A stretch of 64,000 nt of DNA, taken from NCBI GenBank assembly GCA_963764235.1, contig CAVXRO010000011.1:1-64000 (forward strand), given 5' to 3'. This DNA is from DATFVA01 sp963764235. GTDB taxonomy: Bacteria > Bacteroidota > Ignavibacteria > Ignavibacteriales > Ignavibacteriaceae. A program made the translations under genes and the position numbers. Position 1 is the first letter of the stretch, and the number at the start of each line of letters is the position of its first letter. Below the pieces are notes generated by a model. That model did not search any database. It saw only the letters and a program-made list of their open reading frames with translations, and was not told where the DNA came from. Shown piece after piece: positions 16,929 through 27,213 of this stretch.

Positions 16929-18888
16929 TTACCTTATAAGAACCATCTTTTTAGTTGCGGTGAAATTGTTCACCTGCAGCTTGTAATATATACACTCCGC
17001 TGGAGAGTCCGGAAGCATCAAAATTAACTGAATAAATTCCCTGTCCCTGCTTTTCATTTACCAGTGAAGCAACCTCTTTACCCAGCATATCGTATACTTT
17101 CATCGTAACAAACCCATCCGACGGGATGGCATAGCGTATCACTGTCGTCGGATTGAAAGGATTCGGATAGTTGCTGTAAAGAGTGTATTTTGTAGGTAAA
17201 TTATCAGATGCGCCGGTTTTGTAGAGCGTATTATGATCCGGCACCCAGCCTGCAGGAATAGTTTTTTGATTATTGACATACTCGCACATATCCTTGGCTC
17301 GCTCTAATTGATCTTTCTCCGCTAGTGTATAAGCTGGACCCGGAATATCCCTTACTATATTGGAGGCTTCGGTAATGACATCGGAAACATCATTTCCATC
17401 AGCTGTCACAACTTCAAGCTGGGATATTTTCAGAGAAGCAAAGTTGAATAACAAAGTTGCCAGCTCTGCTATGGCTTTTTGCCTCATATCCGGTCCGCCG
17501 TAACTAAGTATATCAGACCAATATTGTATATTCATAGTTGCTGTATAGAACAGTTCGTAGTGAGGTACGTAGTGGTTTACAATGATATCCAGGAATGAAT
17601 TCAGGTCGCTTAATGTTTCCTGCGGATGGCCCTTGAATCTGATGTAATAGTCGAACTGGTTCTTCCAGTAGCCCTTGCTGCGGGCTGCGTTTAAGATCGG
17701 GACAGCAGTAAGCGTAAAGTTAACTGTCTCATCATTATCACAAATCGGTACGTTAACATCTTTTGTAGGCTCATCCACCGTAAATCCTAATGGTGTAACT
17801 ATACCTACTCTATAATCATCCGGTACCAGGTTATCGAATTCGTAATATCCCGGGGTACCGTCAGGTGCAGATTGCGTTTCCCCGACTGTGTCAACAACTT
17901 CCATAAAGTCATTTAGTGAATATAACTTTACAATTACACCACCTGCTCCGGCGCCGGCAACATCAACAATTCCTGAAACTAATCCTAATTCATATAATGT
18001 GAATTCATCGCAAACCTCATTACTCATATTTCCTTCGCTGTCATAGCCACGGATGCAGAAATTATAAGTTCCGCATTCGAGATCTGATAAAGTGGCTGTA
18101 ACATCTTCATCAGGTGAATTAAAATCACCATCGGAAGCTGCCATTGGATACCAGTTTGTTCCATCGTCAAGAGTATATTCAGCAGCTGCAATATTGGAAT
18201 TTCCAGTATTTGAATCGTCTATGTTTGCAGTCAGAACTACATCGGTTCCAACCTCTGCATAATCCGGAGTGGCTAACGGATTGGAAGCTATAGGTGCCTC
18301 TTCATCTCCAGAATCTAAGTAACCAACTCTAATTTCAAAAAATGGATTGTCTCCATCATTTGGATTTGTATTGGTTACCACACCCTGAATATCGAACCCG
18401 GTAGATAGCGTAACTCCGGTGATATTATATTGAGTATTTGATCCAGTTGATGAGAAAACATAATTATTATTTGAGGCATCTTTAACAGTGACTCCATTTA
18501 TTGTAACATCAGATAAACTCACTGATCTGCCGCTGCCCGTAGCTTCAAGTTCAATTTCAATATAATTGATCGTACTTAAAGCGCTGGAAAATGTATATGT
18601 TGTAGTTGAGCTGATTACACCATTAATTTTGGTATATGCGTCAGATGAAAAGAATCGAACCGTCTGAGGAAATGACCAGTTCTGGTTTGAACCAATAAAA
18701 GAGGATAAATCCGAATTCCCAACTCTGATATCCTGTTGCGTGTTGCCTTCGGCAAGACTTCGAAATATTACAGCAGCTTCGAGAGTTGCCCCGGCTTCCG
18801 TGCCGGTGTGAACGGTTTGAGAAAAGGTATCTGCACAAAAAAGAAAAGTTAAAAAGGACAAAACAAGATAGAAAAGTGTTTTCTTCAT
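16929..18888 (-). CDS. Secreted T9SS cargo with carboxypeptidase-regulatory-like domain; sorting domain frameshifted
   Basis: A protein of about 645 residues with a signal peptide (MKKTLFYLVLSFLTFLF). It has beta-rich N-terminal domains, a SdrB/carboxypeptidase-regulatory-like domain (about 300-395, from GLVSGIVDVAGAGAGG), an ARSKGYWKNQFD motif followed by a helical segment (about 405-545), and a sorting domain with NYPNPFNPTTVIRY. As sequenced, the frame ends early at 16951 (AAGEQFHRN). Removing one base in the AATATATAC run near 16984-16990 gives VYIYKLQVNNFTATKKMVLIR and a stop at 16929, the normal ending. The ATGATG at 18891/18888 is preferred over 18900 because GGAGG lies just upstream. 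If the indel is real, the product would lack the last T9SS strands and would probably not be sorted. Confidence 0.78.
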
Positions 18889-18900
18889 CATTCCCTCCAT

Positions 18901-19060
18901 GAAGAAAAAGTAGGTAAATATGTTATTTAGTGAGTACCCACACGAGTGGCCCAGTAGCGACGCATGTCAAAAGGAGTACCACAAGTCCGGCTCTTTATTT
19001 TGATTGTTTTGAAGGGCGGCGAGAAAAGGCTATGTACTTAATAAGGATTTTGTATTAATC
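18901..19060 (-). other. Upstream leader region with paired GTACTC motifs
   Basis: This 160-bp stretch upstream of the T9SS gene contains two related motifs on the minus strand, GTGGTACTCC (about 18971-18980) and GTGGGTACTCAC (about 18931-18942), and short GC-rich stems such as CCACACGAGTGG. It is more structured than neighbouring spacers. I do not recognise a named riboswitch. It could hold operator sites or a structured 5' UTR. Confidence 0.3.
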
Positions 19061-19109
19061 AGTGACAGAAGCCAATCCCCTCGACTCCTTTTGCCAGGAG
19101 GATAAGAAC

Positions 19110-19270
19110 ATAAGAGGGTAAGGACAGAGAGCAGAGGGCGGAGGGGAAAGAGCAAGGGGCAAAGGGCAGAGAGCAAAGAGCTAAGGGCAGATGGCTAAGG
19201 GCAGAGAGCAGAGGGCAAAGCGCAGAGGGCAGAGCGCAAAGAGCTACGAGGTGAGAGCAAGGCGGGGGAA
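19110..19270 (+). repeat. Purine-rich GCAGAGGG repeat tract
   Basis: About 160 bp of AGAGGGC, AAAGAGC and GGGCAGA units in the same orientation as the tract at 16570-16862. It sits just beyond the stop of the 19303-21083 gene. The open frame that crosses it has only repeat composition. Confidence 0.8.
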
Positions 19271-19302
19271 GGGAAGCTTCGGCCGCCTTATCCATTAAAC
19301 CA

Positions 19303-21083
19303 TCATTTGAGCACAAGCATCTTGCGGATGGCGTTGTAGCCGGGCGCTTCTATTTTGTACAGGTAAATGCCTGATGTTAAGCGTGAGGCATCAAATTTTA
19401 CTTCGTAACTTCCGGCTTTCACTTCCCTGTTTACCAGCACCGCAATCTCCTGACCAATTGGGTTGTATACTGTGAGTTTTATGTTCCCGTCTTTCGGCAC
19501 GGAGTACTGTATTGTGGTGGTGGGATTGAACGGGTTCGGGTAGTTCTGAGCCAGGTTGTATTTTCCGGGAGTATCCACATTAATTTCTACTTCTTTGGAA
19601 TACCTGAAGCTTCCGTCGAAATCAATCTGCTTTAACCGGTAAATGTAACTTCCGGCCGCGACTGTTCCTGTCGGTGAATGTGTATGAATGCTTTTCGGTA
19701 GTGGTTCCAAATCCTCCGGAGAAGCCGATATTCTGCCACTGACTGCCGCTCTCTTCTCCCTTCCTGCATCTTTCTATTTCAAATCCTTTATTGTTTGTTT
19801 CTGTTGATGTTTCCCAATTCAGCTGCACAAATCCGTTCTGAACTTCTGCGGTGAACGAGGTCAATTCAACGGGAATAATGCTGAACCCGATCCTTTTTTT
19901 GTATACGTCGCTGTGGAATCCGCCGGAGCTTGTGTAACCTACACTCCAGATGTCGATGCTGTCATCACTCACCCGCTGCCAGTCGATGCTTCCCATCTCC
20001 GCTCCTGTGGTCATTGCTTCTGTCCAGTTTTCACCGCCGTCGGTGGTTTCCCAGATCCCGCCAATACCGCTGTTCACCTCGCCGCCCTGGGCAATGCCCA
20101 TCTGCGCGTCAAAGAAGTAAACTACCCTGATGGGGTAAGGAGTGCTGAGTATCCTCCCGCTCCAGGTAACTCCCCCGTCTGTAGTGCGGTGCGCCCATCC
20201 TTCAACGGTGGGTGATATTGATCCGCCGCCTGTCCATCCGTGCAGGTCGTCCGGAAAGGATACTCCCCCGTCGAATGTGTTGTCTATGGAACTTCTTCTG
20301 TCCCAGGATGCTCCGAAATCGGTTGAACTGCAGAAGCTGATCCCTGTGATGTAATACTTTCCGTCGGGTCTCATCGTGAAATTCCCGGCAAACCATCCCT
20401 GTGTGGGATCGGCGACTACCTTGTGTCCAGTCTGTTGTATCGGTTCCTCCGTTATCGGTAATGAATACCGAGCCTGCTGAAAGGATGCTTCCCACTGCCA
20501 GTCCGTGCAGCGAATCCGCAAAGTCCAATCCCATCAGCCAGTTGAAGGGCGCCGGGGCAACTATAATGTCGTCTGACCAGGTTGCGCCCCCGTCGTAAGT
20601 CCATCTCATTATACCATCCCCGGTGGTGTTATTAAATCCTGCTATGAGGACTTTCAGGGGAGTAAAAGTATGCACGCCGTACCAGTAGTAAGGGAAACCG
20701 AGGTTCAGTACGTTTTGCCAGTCGGCTCCCCCATTAGTGGTTTTGTAAACCACTCCCAGTTCTGCTGCCATATATCCTACATTAGGATCAACGAAAGAGA
20801 TTGCTTTAACAACTCCGGACACCGTCTGCTGGAGAACCCAGCCCGACTGTTCAACGTTCTCATTTCTCCCGCCGGGTATAACGGCGTTTAATGGGGCATC
20901 GGGCGGCATTACCGGCAAGGTTGTTATTGTTTTATTTCCGTCTTTGATAGTCACTTTACTGAAGCCGTCCTTTGTAGTTATCTCCCCGCTTGTCTGCGCG
21001 GGTGCCTGCCCGGAGGAGAGGATCAGGCTGAAAAATAGTACGGCCGAGAGAATTGCGGAAGCTGAGTAACTTTTTTGCATCAC
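19303..21083 (-). pseudogene. BNR/YCF48-like repeat protein with T9SS sorting domain, two frameshifts
   Basis: Three overlapping frames form one gene. The first (21083 to about 20430) has a signal peptide and the repeats YKTTNGGADWQNV and WTYDGGATWSDD. After a shift near 20428 the second continues TQGWFAGNFTMRPDG with more repeats (TTDGGVTWSG, TTDGGENWTE) and the VELTSFTAEV module, reaching HSYTFTD. A shift near 19665 leads to the third: AGSYIYRLKQIDFDG, then NYPNPFNPTTT and the C-terminal RKMLVLK. Joined, it is a propeller-type secreted protein of about 590 residues. Each break needs one base to repair and no domain is lost, so sequencing error or very recent inactivation are the options. 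The coding sequence is more GC-rich than its neighbours. Confidence 0.8.
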
Positions 21084-21290
21084 TACACCTTTGCAAGATG
21101 ATTGAATGAATGGTAATAAGTTATTATAAAAATAGTTGAATGTAAACTAGCCGCAACGCGGCGGTACCAGGGGAAAGGTATTGGGAAATGTGTCGCCGCG
21201 ATGCGGCTAAAAATCTTATTGCTATATAAATTGCTACTGATATTTCGGTGCGATGCACCGAGGGAAAAGGGAAAAGCGAAGGAGATTGAA

Positions 21291-21310
21291 CCTGCCTGCC
21301 GGCAGGCAGG
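21291..21310. repeat. Perfect palindrome CCTGCCTGCCGGCAGGCAGG
   Basis: A 20-bp perfect inverted repeat between the BNR gene and the STAS-like gene, flanked by TTGAA and GATT. It is the best of five copies in the window; 34444-34463 is identical and 21849-21868 has one change. Confidence 0.8.
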
Positions 21311-21333
21311 GATTGCAGATTTCAGATTGCAGT

Positions 21334-21711
21334 TTACTGATCAGGTTCCTTCTCCAGCCAGTTCATTCCCTCCTCAATGCTCTTGAAGTATTTGGTAGTA
21401 CCCCATTTGACATTTGTTGCCGCTGATTGGCTGGATTGTACTTCTGAAGGTTTATCTGTCGTAACTACAGCTATTTTATCGTTACTCTTAAAGCCGAATT
21501 TTTCGAGTGTATCACCGTCCGTGTGCAGTTTAAATTCTGCTGTTTCACTCAGGGTTGCGGTATGATCGAATAAATACTTTGTACAGTTGTTTTCGTGCGC
21601 AAGTTTCAGCGCCTCTTTTGAATACTGCTGAACTATACCGAAATTCAATCTCCCCTCAATAGTAATACTGACGATATTTTTATCATCCAGGTAATTTAGC
21701 TTGTAGCTCAT
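21334..21711 (-). CDS. STAS/SpoIIAA-like domain protein
   Basis: A 125-residue cytoplasmic protein with no signal peptide. It alternates strands and helices as in the SpoIIAA-like (STAS-related) fold: IVSITIEGRLNFG, then a helix EALKLAHENNCTKYLFDHT, FKSNDKIAVVTTD, and a C-terminal amphipathic helix YFKSIEEGMNWLEKEPDQ. The ending 'W.TTKYF.SIEEGMNWL' is common in small STAS-like proteins of Bacteroidota. No partner kinase or phosphatase lies next to it. Function in this organism is unknown; regulatory or lipid-binding roles are known for relatives. Confidence 0.65.
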   Translation of the reverse strand: MSYKLNYLDDKNIVSITIEGRLNFGIVQQYSKEALKLAHENNCTKYLFDHTATLSETAEFKLHTDGDTLEKFGFKSNDKIAVVTTDKPSEVQSSQSAATNVKWGTTKYFKSIEEGMNWLEKEPDQ

Positions 21712-21834
21712 TTATGTCCTTAAAAATTTCCTTCTCCTGTTAATCGAACTAAACTTCTGCCTAAAAATAACGTTATCACGGTTAAGCTACAATGTATATA
21801 TCGGAGATGGTGAGAGGCAAGGAAAAAGGGAAAA

Positions 21835-22045
21835 GTAAGAGGATTGAACCTGCCTGCCGGTAGGCAGGGATTTCAGATTGTTGAGCCGAAGGCGAAATCT
21901 TGAGTCTTCGAAATCTTGAGTCTTCGAAATCTTGAGTCTTCGAAATCCCGCTCTGCGGGACCGCTTTGCGAGACCGCTCTGCGGGGAAGATTGGGGATGA
22001 GGATAAGGGGCGGAGAGTCCGCCCTCATCCCATTCAAGGAAAAAG
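21835..22045 (+). repeat. Intergenic repeat mosaic with palindromes
   Basis: Contains a palindrome copy (21849-21868), three tandem copies of a CTTGAGTCTTCGAAAT unit (about 21899-21948), GACCGCTCTGCGGG-like repeats (about 21950-21985), a hairpin GGGCGGA/TCCGCCC (about 22005-22022) and a CAAGGAAAAAGG module. The same TTGAGTCTTCGAAAT and CCGCTCTGCGGG units recur at 26.92-27.09 kb. The hairpin lies after the M14 gene but has no T run, so it is not called a terminator. Confidence 0.7.
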
Positions 22046-22062
22046 GAAAAAATAAAAGAAAA

Positions 22063-24312
22063 TTATTTCATCAGGATCATCTTCTTTATTGATGTATATG
22101 TACCGGCTTTGATTTTATAGATATAAACACCGCTTGCCAGGCGGGCAGCGTTAAAGTTTACTTTGTACTCTCCGGCGGGCTGTTCTTCGTTTACGAGTGC
22201 CGCGATTTCATTACCCAGCATATCATATACTTTTAAACTGACAAACGACCGCTGTATAATTTTATAGAATATTGTTGTTGCGGGGTTGAAGGGATTGGGG
22301 TAGTTCTGCTCAAGTTGGAATGATAGCGGCAATTCCTTACTTTCCACTTTAACAGGAAGAACAAATAATCTCATCGAATCTGTCCAGAAGGTATACCCGT
22401 CCTTCATTATAAGAACCCTGAGGTTAAAATAACCGGGGAAAATGGAATCCACAAAAGAGATTGCCCTCAGGGAGTTTCCTCCCACCGAAGTTCCCGGATC
22501 GATCGGCGGAAGGATTATCGGCACCTCATTTACCGCAGCCCACGGATCAGTACACTCAAATTTCAATTTGGCCCCGTTTATTGTTAAGGTGCTGCCCAGA
22601 TTTGAAACAAATGGTCTTAAGAAATAATAGGTAGGATATGTAATGTATGTTATGCTGTCTAATACAACAGGACCTGCAGTGGTAAAAACCATATTCTTTT
22701 TATAATAAAATTCCGAGGGAGGCTGTGAACAGCTGTCTTTGATAAGGAAGTAATAGTAATTCTCCGCCGCCGGTACAGGCCGGCCGGCTATAAACAAATT
22801 ACTGTCTGAATTAGTTAGATTAAAATTGTCTATCAATATATTTTCCCAGTTATACATACCCGATGTAACTTCACCTGCCAGGTTATCCGGATTGGATTCC
22901 AGGGCGGTAATGTGAACACTATCTATAGCCGGGGTGCAGTATGTGGGGAAAACCGCTGCAGTATAGATTAAGGGCGGATCATCTATTACTCCCGGACCCC
23001 ATGCCATAACCTTATTAAGGTATGCATTTTCTTCAGCAATGGGAAAGATCCGTTCAGGCTGCGGCCAAAAACCGTCAACCGCATTCCCAACTTCAGTAAG
23101 AAAACCAAATATCCGTGGTTTCATGATAATATCACCATACATCCAGTCTGTTACATCACCGTTAAGCTCATAATTTTCGGGTATACCGGGATCTCCGATC
23201 AAATAATTATTGAACTGTGTACCTGCTCTAATCATATTATTAAAAGTCAAGGAATCTTCTGTCCTTGTGAGATTATATGCCCAGGGCGGGAAAACAACAT
23301 CCCACCAGGCATGATAGTTATTAGCGATTAAAAAGTTATGTTCTATGCACAGATCCCTTACTGCCCGGGATTCAGCCTCGGAGAAAGCGGAATCACCACG
23401 AAATTCCTCAACGCAGGGATCCGGACTCGAGCCTATATTATTATATCCCCACATATAACTAAAATTACGGTTACCATTCACACCAAAACATCCATTGCCG
23501 TTATCTTTTCTGTTTTTATACCACATTCCCCCGCCGCCCGGATGCTGCTGCCCATTGTAAACATAGCCGTCGGCGTTAAGCACCGGCACAAAATAAAATT
23601 CCCTGTTATCAACAAGATATGTGATCTCGGGATTTGATCCGTAATTTTCAAGGAGGTAATACATAAAATAGATAACCGACATCATCCCTTCAGGTTCTCT
23701 TGCGTGGATCAGGGCATTCAGGAATACGGCAGGTTCGGCTTCAGTAATGTCGGGATTATCAGAAATTTTTACTGCCCAGATCGTTCTTCCTTCATAGGTA
23801 GTACCTACTGAATATTTTGCGGTTATCAGATTCGGGTAGAGCATTCTCATTGAATCGAGTTCTGCCACAACTTCATCGAAAGTATAATAACCGCCCATAC
23901 TTCCGAAGCCAAATCCACCGATCCTGTATTTTGATTTCATTTGTTGTTCCAGCTGCTGCATTTCAGATTTGGATCTTTGGCTGCGTTCCTGATAAAATTT
24001 AGTCATATCGTCTATTACAACAGTGTAAGTGAATCCCATATCCTGCAGTTTCATTATCTCGCTTCCACTAAGTATGATACTGAGTGACTGACCGTCATAC
24101 CGGGATCCCTCCATTGAAAAGCCTGCCTGCTGAAGGTATTGGATGTCTGATTTACCGGCGACAGGTATGCTTACTTTCGAATATTTTTCATTCTCCTGCT
24201 GAGAATAAGAAAATTGCAGCATCGACTGAAGAAGAACCAGAATTATTATGACGCAAAGATTTTTGCGAATAAGTTTTTGTGTGATGATGTGGATACAGGA
24301 AATGGTTTGCAT
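22063..24312 (-). CDS. M14 family zinc carboxypeptidase with T9SS sorting domain
   Basis: A 749-residue secreted metallopeptidase. A signal peptide (about 18-38) and a propeptide-like region (about 40-135) precede the M14 domain (about 140-450). The zinc ligands are H203 and E206 in HAREPE and H334 in NNYHAWWD, with the substrate-binding NRN motif at 281-283 and the catalytic Glu at about 407 in FGFLTEVGN. The tail has beta-sandwich sequence and a sorting domain with NYPNPFNPATT and SIKKMILMK. It removes C-terminal residues from peptides outside the cell, and the T9SS tail directs it across the outer membrane. Every catalytic residue of the family is present. The S9 peptidase gene on the other side of the repeat region suggests a shared peptide-degrading lifestyle. 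Confidence 0.92.
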   Translation of the reverse strand: MQTISCIHIITQKLIRKNLCVIIILVLLQSMLQFSYSQQENEKYSKVSIPVAGKSDIQYLQQAGFSMEGSRYDGQSLSIILSGSEIMKLQDMGFTYTVVIDDMTKFYQERSQRSKSEMQQLEQQMKSKYRIGGFGFGSMGGYYTFDEVVAELDSMRMLYPNLITAKYSVGTTYEGRTIWAVKISDNPDITEAEPAVFLNALIHAREPEGMMSVIYFMYYLLENYGSNPEITYLVDNREFYFVPVLNADGYVYNGQQHPGGGGMWYKNRKDNGNGCFGVNGNRNFSYMWGYNNIGSSPDPCVEEFRGDSAFSEAESRAVRDLCIEHNFLIANNYHAWWDVVFPPWAYNLTRTEDSLTFNNMIRAGTQFNNYLIGDPGIPENYELNGDVTDWMYGDIIMKPRIFGFLTEVGNAVDGFWPQPERIFPIAEENAYLNKVMAWGPGVIDDPPLIYTAAVFPTYCTPAIDSVHITALESNPDNLAGEVTSGMYNWENILIDNFNLTNSDSNLFIAGRPVPAAENYYYFLIKDSCSQPPSEFYYKKNMVFTTAGPVVLDSITYITYPTYYFLRPFVSNLGSTLTINGAKLKFECTDPWAAVNEVPIILPPIDPGTSVGGNSLRAISFVDSIFPGYFNLRVLIMKDGYTFWTDSMRLFVLPVKVESKELPLSFQLEQNYPNPFNPATTIFYKIIQRSFVSLKVYDMLGNEIAALVNEEQPAGEYKVNFNAARLASGVYIYKIKAGTYTSIKKMILMK

Positions 24313-24828
24313 ATAATCCTCCCTCTAAAATTGTTTATGATTATAGCAGAGTTCTGCTTCGGGAGAGCCAGCAATATGCGAGATGGTGGTATGGTATAAT
24401 CCTGCTCTGGATTTTACTTCTCTCGGAGTAGAGGAATTACTTGACCTTAATTTGCTAATAATAGTTGATAGTAGCAAGAGGAAGGAAGGGATTGAGGACA
24501 GAGCAAGTAAAAAGGAAAAAGTATAAAGGAAAAAGGAAAATCAAGTAAAAAGGAAAAAGAAAGAACAATGCCGCGAAGACGCGAAGGCACTAAGGAATTG
24601 GTTGATTGGTTGATTGGCTGATTGGCGGATTGGCGAACCAAGGAAAAAGGAAAAGGTAAACCAAGGAAAAAGGAAAAAGGAAAAGGGATTGCAGATTGCA
24701 GATTGAAAATTGTAAATTGTAAATTGTAAATTGTAAATTGTAAATTGTAAATTATAAATTGATTCTGGGTACGCTTTTCTCCTTTTATTGTCCGGGGTTC
24801 ATTTTTATAAATTTGATTTGAGGGTCAA
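24313..24828. repeat. Divergent intergenic region filled with short-period repeats
   Basis: This spacer separates two divergent peptidase genes. From about 24480 it holds A-rich GGAAAAAGG runs, an 8-mer run of TTGATTGG/CTGATTGG (about 24598-24635), CCAAGGAAAAAGG modules and a run of about seven ATTGTAA heptamers (about 24712-24765). The promoter of the M14 gene must lie in the cleaner part near 24313-24470. The repeats stop about 60 bases before the S9 peptidase start. Confidence 0.75.
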
Positions 24829-26910
24829 ATGAAAAACATCATCTATCTTTTAATTCTAACATCCTTTGCAATTGTATTACAAAGCTGCAAAAGTGAAATG
24901 AAACCAACAGAGCTTATTCCAAGAAAAGTCCTGTTCGATAATCCTGATAAGGCTGCTCTTAAGATCAGTCCTGACGGGAAATATATCAGCTACCTTGCTC
25001 CTGTTAATGACGTGCTGAATGTGTGGGTGGCGCCGAAGGATGATCCGGCAAAGGCCGTGGCTGTAACAAAAGATACGCTCCGCGGAATTCGTATCTATTT
25101 CTGGGCGTATACGAACAAAAATATTTTGTACCTGCAGGATCTTGGCGGTGATGAGAACTGGCAGCTGCATTCGGTGAATATTGAGACGAAGGAGGATAAA
25201 AATCTCACCCCGTTCGAGGAGATCCCCGGTCCCGACGGCAAACCGGTTACTCTGCCCAACGGTAAGAAATTAAGACCAACTACACAGATCCAGGAGGTGA
25301 GTTATAAATTTCCTGATAATATTCTTATAGGACTTAATACAAGGGATCCGCAGTTCCACGACATTTACAAGATAAATATTCTTAACGGACAGATGACCAT
25401 AGCACAGCAGAATGACCAGTTTCTGGGTTTCCAGACTGATGATAATTATAATGTTCGTTATGCAATGAAGATGACCCCGGACGGGGGTAATGAAATGTTT
25501 GTTCCCGACGGGAGCGGAGGCTGGAAGTCGTTGGATAAGATCCCGATGGAAGATATGATGACAACTTCCCCGATCACTTTCGATAGCACGGGTAAGATAC
25601 TTTATATGATCGACAGCCGCGGCCGGAATACCGCAGCACTGGTATCCCAGGATCTTACAACCGGTGAGAAAAAGGTTATCTATGAAAATCCGAAAGCGGA
25701 TTTAAGCAATATTATGATCCATCCGGTTACGAAGGTAATTGAAGCTGCCGCGAGTAACTATGAAAAAACGGAATGGACCGTGCTGGACGAATCGGTGAAG
25801 GCCGACCTTGATTACTTAAAGACTGTTGAGAATGGCGAGATAAACGTAACCGACCGTACACTGGATGATAATTTCTGGGCGATAGCATTTACGATAGATA
25901 ATGGTCCTGTTAAATATTATCTCTACGATCGCGCAAATAAGAAAGCGAAATTCCTTTTTACAAACAGAAAAGCGCTGGAAAATTACAAGCTTTCGTATAT
26001 GGATCCGGTGATAATTAAATCCAGGGACGGCTACAACCTGGTAAGCTACCTAACCCTTCCGTTATGGACGGATCCCGATAATACGGGTAAACCGGATAAA
26101 CCGCTTCCGATGGTATTATTCGTTCACGGCGGTCCCTGGGCCCGGGATCAATGGGGCTACAATGGTATCCATCAATGGCTTGCTAACCGCGGTTACGCCG
26201 TGCTGAGTGTGAACTTCAGGAGCTCTACGGGATTCGGTAAGGATTTCATCAATGCCGGGAATAAGGAATGGGGCGGCAAAATGCATAACGATCTGATCGA
26301 CGCGGTTAACTGGGCTGTTGATAAGGAAATTGCCGATAAGGATAAGATAGCGATAATGGGAGGAAGCTACGGCGGCTATGCCACGCTTGTGGGTGTTACT
26401 TTTACTCCCGGTGTATTTGCCTGCGGTGTTGATATAGTGGGACCTTCCAACCTGAACACATTGCTCGAAACCATTCCCCCGTACTGGAAACCGATTCTTG
26501 AAATGTTCACCAGCCGTATGGGAGATAACCGGACCGAAGAAGGAAGGAAATTCCTGGATTCGATATCGCCTTTAACATACGTGGATAGTATACAGAAGCC
26601 GCTGTTGATAGGACAGGGAGCGAATGATCCTAGGGTAAAGCAGGCGGAATCGGATCAGATTGTGAAAGCGATGCAGAAGAAGAATATTCCTGTTACATAT
26701 GTGCTCTTTCCTGATGAAGGACACGGTTTTGCGCGTCCCGAAAACAATCTCGCTTTCTTCGCGATAACTGACCTGTTCCTTGCGGAGCACCTGGGCGGAA
26801 GATCGGAAGCGATAGGCAATGATTTTAAGGGTTCAAGCGTTACTGTGCCGAACGGCGCGGAGCAGATTAAGGGGCTGGCGGAGGGATTAAAATTGAAAAT
26901 TGAAAATTGA
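24829..26910 (+). CDS. S9 family prolyl oligopeptidase-like lipoprotein
   Basis: A 693-residue alpha/beta-hydrolase peptidase. The start MKNIIYLLILTSFAIVLQSC is a lipoprotein signal with lipid-modified Cys20, so it should be anchored in the cell envelope. A propeller-like N-terminal domain (about 30-400) caps the catalytic domain (about 420-660), with Ser513 in GGSYGG, Asp600 in QGANDPR and His632 in DEGHGF as the catalytic triad, and FVHGGPWARD forming the oxyanion region. It cleaves short peptides, as in the DPP-IV/acylaminoacyl-peptidase group. The last residues, LKLKIEN and the stop codon, are encoded by the first copies of a GAAAATT heptamer repeat, so the natural C-terminus has been altered by repeat invasion. 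Confidence 0.92.
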   Translation: MKNIIYLLILTSFAIVLQSCKSEMKPTELIPRKVLFDNPDKAALKISPDGKYISYLAPVNDVLNVWVAPKDDPAKAVAVTKDTLRGIRIYFWAYTNKNILYLQDLGGDENWQLHSVNIETKEDKNLTPFEEIPGPDGKPVTLPNGKKLRPTTQIQEVSYKFPDNILIGLNTRDPQFHDIYKINILNGQMTIAQQNDQFLGFQTDDNYNVRYAMKMTPDGGNEMFVPDGSGGWKSLDKIPMEDMMTTSPITFDSTGKILYMIDSRGRNTAALVSQDLTTGEKKVIYENPKADLSNIMIHPVTKVIEAAASNYEKTEWTVLDESVKADLDYLKTVENGEINVTDRTLDDNFWAIAFTIDNGPVKYYLYDRANKKAKFLFTNRKALENYKLSYMDPVIIKSRDGYNLVSYLTLPLWTDPDNTGKPDKPLPMVLFVHGGPWARDQWGYNGIHQWLANRGYAVLSVNFRSSTGFGKDFINAGNKEWGGKMHNDLIDAVNWAVDKEIADKDKIAIMGGSYGGYATLVGVTFTPGVFACGVDIVGPSNLNTLLETIPPYWKPILEMFTSRMGDNRTEEGRKFLDSISPLTYVDSIQKPLLIGQGANDPRVKQAESDQIVKAMQKKNIPVTYVLFPDEGHGFARPENNLAFFAITDLFLAEHLGGRSEAIGNDFKGSSVTVPNGAEQIKGLAEGLKLKIEN

Positions 26911-27095
26911 AAATTGAAGATTGTTGAGCTGAAAGCGAAATCTTGAGTCTTCGAAATCCCGCTTTGCGAGACCGCTCTGCGGGAAAATTGAAGATTGAAC
27001 CTGCCTGCCGGTAGGAAGGGATTGAAAATTGAAAATTGAAAATTGAAAATTGTTGAGCCGAAGGCGAAATACCGCTCTGCGGGGAAAATTTAAGA
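26885..27095 (+). repeat. GAAAATT heptamer and TTGAGTCTTCGAAAT repeat mosaic
   Basis: Starts inside the 3' end of the S9 peptidase gene with tandem GAAAATT (period 7). It then alternates with GCGAAATCTTGAGTCTTCG and CCGCTCTGCGGG units, a degenerate palindrome (27000-27019) and more GAAAATT heptamers. Units match those at 21.84-22.03 kb. Confidence 0.8.
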
Positions 27096-27213
27096 ATGAC
27101 GGAATGAAATCATGTTAGGAGATTCCGAAACCTGCTAAGAAGCGGGGATAAGTTCGGAATGACATGCCTAAGGGAAGCCATGCTTGGTTTTCACTGCTGA
27201 GCTTTTGTCTGTT

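Noticed and set aside
16546..17027. Long open frames on both strands across the purine-rich tract
   Set aside because: Composition is only the repeat unit translated (Leu-Cys-Ala-Pro-Ser or Glu-Gly-Lys-Gln-Arg patterns), there is no start signal, and the same happens at 8655-8891, 19059-19316, 24447-24641 and 34223-34800.
18920..19010. Known riboswitch (c-di-GMP or cobalamin type) upstream of the 16929-18888 gene
   Set aside because: Only short stems and a GCCACT-like word are seen; the conserved cores of these classes are absent.
22002..22024. GGGCGGA/TCCGCCC hairpin as terminator of the M14 gene
   Set aside because: There is no T run after the stem on the minus strand; it is part of a repeat mosaic.
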